A stretch of DNA of 41,663 nt from Brachionus koreanus (Eukaryota; Rotifera; Eurotatoria; Ploima; Brachionidae). Positions 22,491 to 32,197 of this stretch are shown here, piece after piece (position 1 is the stretch's first letter; the number at the start of each line of letters is the position of its first letter). The position numbers were made by a program, and so were the translations under genes. The stretch is from assembly GCA_016987375.1 (NCBI GenBank), contig PJRA01000401.1:1618730-1660392 (forward strand), read 5' to 3'. The notes under the pieces are model-generated. The model ran no database searches, had not been told where the DNA came from, and saw only the letters and a program-made list of their open reading frames with translations.

Positions 22491-22949
22491 TTTTAATTAT
22501 AGTAAATAAGCTATTTTTTCGCAAATTGTTGCAAAAAACAAAAAGCAAACATCATTCTACCATGAGTAATACAAAAAATAATTTACCTAAAAAAATAAAA
22601 TAATTTATTTATGCTTATAGTTTCTCAAATTATTTTTTTTGATAAATTATTAACAAGAATAGAATTTACATTTTCCCTTTGAAAATTAATTTTATTTATT
22701 CATCTAAAGTTTAAATATAATGTTCAACATGAAATTTGGTTTAAAAAAAAAGGTAAGAAGACAATTAGTCTTCTATTTACAATTAATTAAAAAAATTAGT
22801 TTGTTTTAATGAAATAAATTTTGCTTTATTCATTTTTTCTACTTTAATTTTTGTTATTTAGTCTTTAACACTTTTTCTGAAGGGTTAGAATCGATAGCAA
22901 AAATTTTTAATTTTTTACCCCAATTATAAAGATTTCACTAAAAAATTAT
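22491..22949. other. intergenic stretch, nothing recognisable
   Basis: AT-rich with no supported feature. Confidence 0.4.
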
Positions 22950-23069
22950 CGTAAAACCTTGCAGACTACCCCATGGGGTTCAAAAGAGAAAATAGGGGGG
23001 TTATAATTTGACAGCAATTTATTCTGTAAAATAATTTTTAAAAAAAATAAATTAGAAGCTCGGGCTTAT

Positions 23070-23914
23070 ATTGAAATTAGTGTTGGGTGGCGGCCAAGTC
23101 TGGACGGTCTGAACGCGGCCAGAATAAAGCGGCCAATTGGGCGGTCAGACCGGCGGCCAAAATTTTGGACCGCGATGTTGGCCGGCCAAATCATTGACGG
23201 ACGGCCAAATGTACGGCCAAATCATTGACGGACGGCCAAATGTACGGCCAAATCATTGACGGACGGCCAAATGTACGGCCAAATCATTGACGGACGGCCA
23301 AATGTACGGCCAAATCATTGACGGACGGCCAAATGGGCGGTCAGACCGGCGGCCAAAATTTTGGACCGCGATGTTGGCCGGCCAAATGTACGGCTAAATC
23401 ATTGACGGACGGCCAATTGGCATAAAATCTATATATACTAATTTATTTTTTTTTAATCGATTTATAAAGTTAGCGATTTAAATTTTTTTTTAATTTTAAT
23501 TTAAACAATTGAAAGGAATAAGATTTATGCTTTTATTATTACATATTCAAAAAAAATCCACTTTAATTAAATTGATAAAGTTAGCTAAAACAAATTTAAC
23601 TTTGTAGTACATCATATGTACAATTTTCATAAAATATGTCGAATAAAATCAGTTTGAATTGATTATCTAATAAAAAAATGAATTGCCGTCCGTCAATGAT
23701 TTGGCCGTACATTTGGCCGTCCGTCAATGATTTAGCCGTACATTTGGCCGTCCGTGAATGATTTGGCCGGCCAACATCGCGGTCCAAAATTTTGGCCGCC
23801 GATCTGACCGCCCATTTGGCCGTCCGTCAATGATTTGGCCGGCCAACATCGCGGCCAAAAATCTTTTTGGCCGCGATCAAGACCGTTTGTACGGCTCCCA
23901 ACACTAATTGAAAT
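23070..23914. mobile_element. hAT-type MITE (829 bp) with 8-bp target-site duplication and tandem array
   Basis: The element spans 23078-23906, begins TAGTGTTGGG, ends CCCAACACTA, and is flanked by perfect copies of ATTGAAAT at 23070-23077 and 23907-23914. The arms, about 23078-23420 and 23683-23906, are long inverted repeats of GGCC-rich sequence around an AT-rich core. The same terminal arrangement occurs at 8079-8655. There is no transposase frame; the apparent frames on the minus strand at 23596-23965 are translations of the repeats. Confidence 0.9.
23188..23342. repeat. 31-bp tandem array inside the hAT-type MITE
   Basis: Units start at 23188, 23219, 23250 and 23281, with a partial fifth at 23312. 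Each consists of AAATCATTGACGGACGGCC followed by AAATGTACGGCC. By eye the four complete units are identical, pointing to recent expansion. A single further partial unit occurs at 23385-23415, and inverted, partly degenerate copies lie in the right arm at 23688-23765 and 23818-23845. Confidence 0.9.
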
Positions 23915-24079
23915 TATATATTTAAATTGGTGGAGTAATATGAAAAAAAGTTTAATTTTTACCAAAGTTACAGTATGCCTTGAAATAGTAATATGAAAAA
24001 AGTTTAATTTTTTTTCATATTATTAAATTTCAATTTGCTAGCAAATTACACATTATAACCTATTTTGCAAGGTTTTACG

Positions 24080-24694
24080 GTAATCGACACACAGAAATCA
24101 CCAATTTTAACTTACTGTAACTTATCCATAAAAAATGCTACTTTTTATTGAAAAATTAAAGTTAATTTAACACAAAGTACTTTTTAATTGATAGCAATTA
24201 TTTTTGGCAATATAAAAAGAAAATTTTTGAATGTCTAATCATTTGAGCTTTCTTGAAAATCAATTTAATGATAGATATGATGAGATAAGTGAAAAAGAAA
24301 CATGATAATATGACTAATGCGGCGTGAAAATGAGGAAAAGACGTCAAATACTGAGCTTGTCCAAACAAATTTGTAAAAAAATCAAAAAAATTGTGTCAAA
24401 TTAGCAAAATAGTTATTTTTTCTTAATTTTTATTCAATTTTTTTTTATTTTTGTGTTTTTTTTTTTAATTAAAATTGCGGTATTTATTAATGCAATTAGT
24501 TTAGTATAATTAAAAATTTTTCTTAGGAAACAATGAAAATTAAATTTTTATTCATTTTAATGTGTCAATGTTAAAGTAATCATTTTTTACTAAAATTACT
24601 AAAATCAAACTTTAAACAGATTAAATATTATAAAATTTTTATCGATATTTTCTAATTGAAACTATTTTTTGATTTATATTTTTCAAGTTTATAT
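24080..24694. other. 3' flank of HAUS6
   Basis: AT-rich. If the GT at 24711-24710 is used as a donor, a further HAUS6 exon would have to lie here, but none is recognisable. A minus-strand open stretch at about 24365-24205 with a hydrophobic VILSCFFFTYLIISIIKLIF segment has no start or family resemblance. Confidence 0.35.
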
Positions 24695-27600
24695 TTAGAA
24701 AAAAAAATTACCTTGTAAATCCAATATTTCGAAAGAATTTTGAGATTCTTTTTCATCGTGTTTTTTTTCATCAAAATCTTTTATAAAAGACATAATTATT
24801 TGATTAGAAATGTTGCCAAGTATTCTCACTATACCTAAAGAAAATTTTACACTTTTTTTTTTTGGTTGGTTTTCTCCATTTTGTTTATTGTCCATTTTAA
24901 TATCATTTATCTGCTCCAAATTCTCCTTGAAATCTGACTGAACATTTTCACTCATTGCAAGCTCTTGATTTTGTCTCAAAGCTTTCATAAGCCTTGAATT
25001 TATTGAAGTTTTTCTCAAATTAAAATATTCTTTCATAAATTCTTTGACCTTCGAAGTCATTTCATCTTTTATAGGACTATTTGGAATTACTGAATTGATA
25101 ACTTCTTTTTCGACCAAAACTCGATAGCTTTCATTTAGTTTTGGCACGATTGCATCAAGTTGCTTTCTTAAAAAATTAAAATTTAGACCTTTAAAATCAT
25201 AATTATCAAACTTTCAAAATTAATTGCTTCAAAGTTTATTTTATAGACTTTGATCAAGATTAAATTGAAAATTTTTTATAACAATAAAAATGGAGTAAAG
25301 CGATAAAGAAATTTTTCGTTTAGTGTTTAAAATTAAATAATTACTTTAGTTTTAATGAATCTTCATTAACAGCTTTGTTTGCATCAAAAAATCCACTTAA
25401 TTTCATATATTCAGAGGATTCATTAATGGATATTAATTCATTTTCTTCATTTGGAGTCATTGATTTCAAAAGTTCGGTGAAAATATCGAGTTTTTCTTTA
25501 TCAACTAGAAAAAAATATTTAAATTTATTCAAATCAAGCATTTTAATTTTACTTACTTTTTGACATTAATTCAGCCTTTGAAATGAGAACCAAATTGAAA
25601 AGTTTGACTAGGCTTAATTAAAAAGATAATTTGATAAAATTTAGACTTTTGAGAAGCAAAATAAAGACAATATCTTTAATCCTAATGATGGATTTAAAAA
25701 GAATCGCCTTAGTGATTTGCAAATTCTAAAATCTAGTTTTGTCAATGCATTTTAAGTGCTAATTTGAATGTATTTTACCTTAAGCATTTAAACCTTTATT
25801 AATTTAAATTATTAATTTGCAGATTATTTTTGAAAATTTAATAAATTTATTTAAATTACATATTTTAATTTTATTTTATTTAACTTTATTCAGATTTATA
25901 ATTTTATTTTTTATTCAGAAGGAACATTAGCTCGGTATGGAAAACAAATAAACAAATATAAGAACAAGAAAATATTACTACTTCTCGACTCGAAAAATTC
26001 GGGTCTACCTATTCAACACAATAAAAAAACTTTTCAACACAAATTTAAACTGATCGTCACAAAAATTTTATCTTCTCAGCACAAATTTTAAAAAATAGTG
26101 AAAAAATTTTGAACACAAAAAAAAATAATTTAGAAAATTTTTTATCACAAAAATTAAAGACAAAAAAGTTTTACTACACAAATTTTTTTTTGTTTCAATT
26201 GTTTAAATTTCTTAAGAAAAATGCTTTCAAATCTTTTTAAAATTATTATAATTAGTTTTGAAAAATTTTAAATTTCTACTTGAAAATTTTGTCCAAATTC
26301 AGTCTTTATATATAAGAATGAATCTTAGAAATCGAAAAAATGTAATTTACCTCACAAAGGATAAAATGCCAAAAAAAACTATTAAGACTATAAGAAATAA
26401 AAAGAAAACGACATCATTAGAAAATTCTATTAATGATGCCGAGCCCATCTCTAACTCTACTGTCGTAAAGTCTGGTTCAAATATGCCCAATAAAATTACT
26501 ACAAAGGCTTGTCAAAATGACCATATTGTTTCGCCCTCTTATTCACCATCTTGTTCTAAATCACTTAATAATTTACCATCAAGCTCAAATGACCCTAGTG
26601 CTTCAACGTCACTGACTAGTAAACTGTCTAGTTTAAATAGTTCTAGTGGTTCCCCACCAATATCAATTTCAATCGAATCTAAAACTAGTAATTCTAGCAA
26701 AACTTTGAAAAATCTGTAATTGAGAAGATTTAATTTTGTGACGATCAGATTAAATTTGTGTTGAAAAGTTTTTTTATTGTGTTGAAATAATAATCCCGAA
26801 AAATTCAGAGTTTGTGTTAAAAATCATTTAAGGGATGAAAATTCAATTACACCAGGTTTCCCTCAAAGGTGTGTAGTTTTTCCCTAAGCTTTCAGCTTAT
26901 TTTTCAACGATATTCCTAGAAGAAATAAAACCAATAACAAATACTCTCTTCTTTTTGCCGATTACCTGGTCACATTTTTATTTGAAAGAAAAATAGAAAT
27001 TTAGAAAGCTTTTCTAATGGAAATAAAATTGAAAACTAAAAAGAAATTAAATATAACTCAATGGCTGAGGAAATTAAAGAATGCTGAATTTATTTAAAAT
27101 TTTGTTAGACAAAAAAATGGGGTCTATGTTTTAGCAAAACAGGAAAATCTTTATATGTCTCTAATTTGATCTATTTTAGACTATTTCTTCACTTTTTTAG
27201 AATCATTATAAGAAACTAGACTTAAAAGAATACAGGTTGTTCACATCTCTATCATCAGGCTAATTCTTTAACTAAAATTTGATACTTCCTTCAACATTTT
27301 AAATCATGAGGCCTTAAATTATTTTAAATTACTAAAAGTCTCATTGGATTTAGTGAGATATATGTAAGGAATAGACTTTGTAATTATGTTCCATTAATAT
27401 CCTAAATGTTTGAAGATTATAAAGCTTGCTTCAAATTCACATCTCGAATATCCGATCAAACTGTGTAATAGATTCCTTACTATTTCTTCTTTTTTTTCCT
27501 GAGCCATCAAATATTTAAAAATATGTTTCCTGTAAATATCTTTTCAATATATCTAATATTAATTTTCTATTATTTTAACCTTTTTTATTTCAATTATACT

Positions 27601-30600
27601 TATTTTTTCAACTAAACTAGGTACAGAACATAATAAATAAATTAATTAATTAATTCTATCAGAGTGAAGTCTATTTTTTGTTAAGTATAAAAATTATTAC
27701 TTAATAAAATCTAATTGTTTTCCATCTTCCAAAAACAAAGTACCAATTTCAGCCTTAAAAATCGAAAAATTGAATAAAAAATGCCAAAGATATGATTTTA
27801 AGAAATACATTTCTAATTGTAGAATTTGTATCCATATTTTCATAAATGAACTTGTGAATTTTTTCTTCAAATTTTTCTAGACTGAATCCTTCGTTGCATT
27901 GATCTTCCAAAATTGGTTTTATAAATTTTTGACCATCAATTTTTAATTTTTGAGACAGGTTAGAATTTTTTTCAACTAAACAATCAATATTCTCTCTGTT
28001 GAACTCATTTTCAAAAGAATCTTTATTTATTTTTTTGAATTCAAGCCATAAATTTTCAAATTGATCCAATTTTATGCTTTTGAATTCATTGTACAATGTC
28101 TCCAGTGATACATTTTCATCATTTTTTTCATTTATGCTAGATTAGAATAAAATTTCAACCATCGGTGATAAAATATTTTTTTCTTTACTTTAGTTGTTTG
28201 GCTAACAAATCTCTCTTATAAGCTATTGACTGGGTAAGATTTATTTTCTTATCAACTAATGCTCTAATTTGGTTAGTCTTTATTCTAAAAAAAAAGATTA
28301 AAATATTAAATAAAATAAGAAAAAATTTTAAATCGTTTATCATTTAATTTAAGTAAAATTTTTTAAAATATATCTTGAGCTTTAGTACAAAAAGAATATT
28401 AAAAAACATTATTAAATAAGTAATTTGATTTTTTTGAAAAATTTTGTAAAATTACTGTTTTACCGTCAATCACTGATACCAAAAGCTTAACATATCTATC
28501 AATGATAAATACGCTTAACTTTACTTAACTTATACCGTCAGCTCCATATGTATGTATTAAACCTTGGGTTGGTATTAAAATCAAATTTTAGATTTAAAGC
28601 AACATTAATGCTTGAGATTTTTCTGAATAAATAAAATTTATTTTCAAGTAATATTTAATCCAGCGCTTCAAATTTAAATCGAAAGGAAAATAGAAAAATA
28701 ATATATTTCTTACTTTTGAAAGAAATCTCTAGCTTGAATGCAGCATTTAACATTTAAAATTTTATTTTTAAAATAAAAATTTTTTTAGAGCATTTAGTGT
28801 AAGATGATATTTATTTTATGCGTCAGAGTTGTGTTCCGGTTTATGAAGCTGCTATATGTGAAAATATTGTAGAAATTTTTGTGACTGTAAAAAGTTACAT
28901 TTAATTATAGGAGAGTTAGCAAAAGTTTGGAAGCAAGCAAGTAACACCGTTACATAAAGTAGATTCTAGACTCTCTCCCCAGAATTATCACCGAGTATCG
29001 TTAACTTATATTGTATACAAACTTGGAGTCCATAAATAAAGAACCAATTTTAGAGTATTTACATCACAGCACAGTCTCTTAGATTTTATTTCTGAAGCGA
29101 TTTCTAATGACTTACCGGTTGACATCTTTTATACAGATTTTGCAAAAGCTTTCAATAAAGTCTCTCATAAAAAGCTTCTGTTTAAACTTAAATTTTTTGG
29201 ATTTAGTGAAGGCCTGATAAATTTGATAAAGTTTTTTCTTTTAAAACGTTCAGAGTGGTATAAGACGAAACCAGCTCAAGTTGAGTAAAAGTTAAAAGTG
29301 AAATTCCACAAAGTTCAGTACTAGGTTCTCTCTTCTTTATTATTTATATAAACGATAAAAACTGTATTACATTGTGAAGCTTATGCTGATGACACCAAGA
29401 TCTTGACATCAAAGTAAATATCCTTGTAGCGAGATTATCAAATTATTGTAATGTTCAATGATTAGACCGCACATGGAATATGCTGTCAGTCCTTATTTAG
29501 AAAAAGACATAAATGAACATGAGAAATAAAGTTGATTGCAGAAGTTAGTGACTTGGACTATCAAAAACTAAAGCTAAGGCTAGATTTAACTAACTTAAGT
29601 ACAAAAAGATTAAAAGGTAATCTAATTCAGATGTACAAGCTGGAAAACAATTATGAACTAATTGAATTCAATAAAGGAATTAATTACAGTCTAAACACAA
29701 AACCTGGTAGCCGAATAAACGTATTGAGGAGAAACAGCTATTGTCTTACACGTGAACGAATAAAGAATTGTCTTCAGAGATTTAACATTTTTAAAAATAG
29801 AGTCATAAATGGATGGAACAAACTCCCGGAAGATGTAATAAATGCTAAGAATCTAAATAGATTTTAAAAATAAATAGTATTTCAAATAAAGCATTTATTT
29901 TTTCTATCTTTAAAATTAAAAAAAAAATAAATTTTTTTAATTCAACTTACTGAGCATTTTGTTGCCATTTAGTTCTGGTTTCAAGAATTTTAGTAATTAT
30001 TTGAAAAAATTCATCAAGTTCTAATTGCAATCGATTTTTTGTCAAATTAGTCAGTCGATTAAAATCATTTAATTGCTTTTGAGTGACAAACTTTGAGCTA
30101 GAACTGTTCATATTTGTTGTTTGCGTTTGAGAAAAAGGCTGCTTGCCAGATTCGAAATTAAAAAATGGTGATATCTTTGGAGGTATTTGCAAATTGAGCT
30201 TGTTGTTCTCAACTTGTTTAAATCAAAAATTAAATTCAAAGTTTCAATAAAAATTTAAATATTTACTTAATCTAGCCAAATTAATTATAAGAGCGTACTG
30301 AGACAAAGCGAAGAATAGCTCACAAACTTTAAGACCCCCCGGAGTCATTAATAAAGACTTGGTGATGATTGGAAAGCGGATAAAATTAAGTAAATGTTGG
30401 TACTGTTGGACAAGCTGATTATTTTGGTTATGCTTTTCATGTTTGCTGTTTGTTGGTGATTTTTGTGCAATTTCAAGAAGCCAATTGAAGACAACATCTT
30501 TAAATTCTTTATTTTGTTCTTTCAAAATAATTGGCCAGCATTGACTGAACATTTTTTCAGCTCTTTCTGGATCGATTTGGCACAATAAAAAATGAACTAT

Positions 30601-30777
30601 TACTTCAAACGCTTTTTGATTTGGACGATTAAACATTGTCGCATTAAATTGAATTTTATATTCTTTTTCGTTAAATTTTAAATTAAAACCAAACAATTGA
30701 ATTGTAGCAAGAACTGAATTTGTCATCAATTTGAGCTGATACTGAGTTGTTTGAACATTTGAAGGTTGGTTACTCAT
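24695..30777 (-). CDS. HAUS6: HAUS augmin-like complex subunit 6, at least eight exons
   Basis: Minus-strand exons with continuous frame and GT-AG borders: 30777-30267, 30212-29951, 28284-28189, 28136-27809, 27753-27701, 25612-25557, 25504-25345 and 25166-24712, about 640 residues. The end is open: reading on past 24712 gives five residues and a stop at 24695, or a donor at 24711 leads to an unseen exon. Exon 1 carries the HAUS6 N-terminal domain: LFGFNLKFNEKEY, AFEVIVHFLLCQIDPERAEK, FSQCWPI, then TPGGLKVCELFFALSQYALI. Downstream exons are charged and helical, and LEDGKQLDFINLVKLFNLVL fits the human EAGKLNL region. HAUS6 anchors augmin to the gamma-tubulin complex for branching microtubule nucleation in the spindle. 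Introns of 52-55 bp alternate with ones of 178, 1,666 and 2,088 bp; the two longest hold transposon relics. Confidence 0.85.
25991..26806. mobile_element. terminal-inverted-repeat element with an internal reading frame, in a HAUS6 intron
   Basis: The left end, 26001-26078, and right end, 26721-26796, are inverted copies sharing TTCAACACAATAAAAAAACT, then TTTTCAACACAAATTTAA, CTGATCGTCACAAAA and ATCTTCTCA. The direct repeat CGAAAAATTC occurs exactly outside both ends (25991-26000 and 26797-26806), a candidate 10-bp target-site duplication. Long inverted repeats with 9-11 bp duplications recall Mutator-like elements, but no transposase is present. The element is non-autonomous. Confidence 0.75.
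26258..26719 (+). CDS. Ser/Asn-rich basic reading frame carried by the inverted-repeat element
   Basis: A 153-codon frame whose stop falls just before the right inverted repeat begins at 26721. A later ATG at 26318 gives MNLRNRKNVIYLTKDKMPKK, a strongly basic N-terminus; the rest is low-complexity Ser/Thr/Asn (for example SKLSSLNSSSGSPP). No catalytic motif or domain is visible. It could be a Gag- or ORF1-like leftover captured by the element, or a chance open frame. Its G+C content is slightly higher than the surrounding intron. Confidence 0.4.
   Translation: MKNFKFLLENFVQIQSLYIRMNLRNRKNVIYLTKDKMPKKTIKTIRNKKKTTSLENSINDAEPISNSTVVKSGSNMPNKITTKACQNDHIVSPSYSPSCSKSLNNLPSSSNDPSASTSLTSKLSSLNSSSGSPPISISIESKTSNSSKTLKNL
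26830..27480 (+). pseudogene. LINE reverse transcriptase and tail relic in a HAUS6 intron
   Basis: Plus-strand pieces in order: ITPGFPQRCVVFP (the GVPQGSVLSP region), FFNDIPRRNKTNNKYSLLFADYL (the INDIP...LFADDL region, with the catalytic second D changed to Y), and at 27220-27330 VVHISIIRLIL, stop, LKFDTSFNILNHEALNYF. These correspond to palm and C-terminal parts of Jockey/CR1-like LINEs. Stops and frameshifts are frequent. It begins about 25 bp beyond the inverted-repeat element. Confidence 0.65.
28895..29870 (+). pseudogene. LINE ORF2 relic (RT core plus C-terminal tail) in a HAUS6 intron
   Basis: Ordered remnants: RLSPQNYHRVSLTYIVYKL (the SNYRPVSL region), VDIFYTDFAKAFNKVSHKKL at 29119-29178 with the first catalytic aspartate, AYADDTKI at 29375-29398 with the YADD box, and a 111-codon open stretch at 29532-29867 including LKGNLIQMYKL and INGWNKLPEDVINAKN. 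The order is that of a CR1/Jockey-like LINE, but stops and missing segments show it is dead. It lies between HAUS6 exons 2 and 3, antisense to HAUS6. Confidence 0.8.
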
Positions 30778-32197
30778 TTTTTTTAATTTTAAAAATTCAC
30801 AAAAATTAATAAATACTTGAAATTATTTAAAATTTTAAAAAATTTAAAAAATAAATTTTCTTGTTGCAAAATTTAATCAACTTAAAATTTAAGATTTTTA
30901 TTATGTACAAAAGATGTTCGCACCTTTCGTTCATTAATATTTTAATAATAAGTATTTCAAATTGTCAGTGATCTAAACAAAAATAGTTTCAAATTAATTT
31001 TTCAATTTAAAAAGATTTTTAAAAATTTTAAATTTAGATAATTGCGACTTTTTGAATTTAATTTTTCATTAAAAACTAAATTTGTTTTAATTGAATATGT
31101 TAATAGAATATAGAAAAATGCAGAGTAATGCATATTGCTGAAAAAAAAAACCTTCCTTTTTTATGCCATTTATTGTTGGAACTACACAAGGAAATTAACT
31201 AAGCTTATCAACTGATGCACAAAGATAACTAAATATTAAACTTGTCACACATCTCAGAAGCTAGACGCTTCGAAATGCTGACAAATGCATTTATTACCTA
31301 AAGCAGATCTTGACTTAGCTATAGACCTGTATTATCAACACGAGGATACAGATATAAATAGAGATTCAATTCTTAGAACTTCAGAATGTTCAATTACTTT
31401 AATAAAGCTATAATAACAATATATATTGTATCGTAAATATTTTTTTTTTAATGTCGCTCTAAAATATCAATTACTTCAGCACTTTGGCAATTAAAATCAA
31501 AAAATTGAATTTTCAAAACTCAAAATAGTAAAAGTACCGAAATTTTCAATTTTAAATTTTCTAAAAGACAAAAAAACCTTTTATTTATTGCATCAAAATC
31601 AAATTTTTGAAGTATCAGTGCGGATTTAACAAATATTTACCTTATTTCTTTTAAACCGTTAACATATTTAATTACATTGAATAATGATTTCATTATCATT
31701 ATCATTTCTATCCCTTTGTATCTTGTTTAAATTTTCTATTTAAGATATGATCTAATATTCTTTATTTTAGCTCTTCTAAATAAAAAAAATTATATTTTAA
31801 CTTTTAATAATATTAACTATTAATAATAATAATAATAATAACTATCTTTCGATAATCAATAGGAATTTTTTTATTTTTATTTATTGAATTATTTTAAATT
31901 ATTGAAAAAATGAAAAATAGCCATTAAACACAAAAGTACGAAAGAAAAAATTAGGAATAGAATAAAAAGATATCTCTATCGATTGAGATGAATTGAATGT
32001 TTTGAAATTTAAGAGTAAAAAAATAAGACAATTTTTTTGTCACTTCTATAAATAAAAAAAAATCTTTTTTTTTTAAAGTGAAGGATGATGCGAACAAAAA
32101 TTCAAATCCAATCGGCCATCAAAGTTACATGTACAATTAACTGAAATTATTACTAAAATAAACTCTTAATCAAATTATTTTAGTTAAGATAGGTAAG
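30778..32197. promoter_or_regulatory. divergent HAUS6/NUSAP1 intergenic region
   Basis: About 1.4 kb separates the HAUS6 start (30777, minus) from the NUSAP1 start (32198, plus). It must contain both promoters. No conserved element such as a CHR or E2F site could be confirmed by eye. A decayed LINE piece occupies roughly 31100-31420 and a short TAATAATAATAATAATAA microsatellite lies near 31822. Confidence 0.4.
31100..31420 (+). pseudogene. LINE RT C-terminal relic
   Basis: Plus-strand reading near 31112 gives KCRVMHIAEKKNLPF, matching the KC.VMHIG..N segment that follows the RT palm in CR1/Jockey-type LINEs. The downstream sequence with LSTDAQR, a stop and LNIKLVT fits the DAEKDLGI region after frameshifts. 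Very degraded. Confidence 0.45.

Larger units (their letters stand above)
22950..24079. mobile_element. older inverted-repeat element interrupted by a hAT-type MITE
   Basis: CGTAAAACCTTGCA at 22950-22963 is mirrored by TGCAAGGTTTTACG at 24066-24079. Just inside, AAATAGG..TTATAAT (22990-23007) is mirrored by ATTATAACCTATTTT (24052-24066). The left end carries an extra 20-odd bases with the palindrome ACCCCATGGGGT. The hAT-type MITE at 23078-23906 sits between these ends, so the outer element appears older. No target-site duplication for the outer element was identified. Confidence 0.5.

Noticed and set aside
23596..23965. Two overlapping minus-strand frames with Gly/Gln repeats
   Set aside because: They are translations of the GGCC-rich repeats of the hAT-type MITE; the apparent peptide repeats mirror the DNA repeats.
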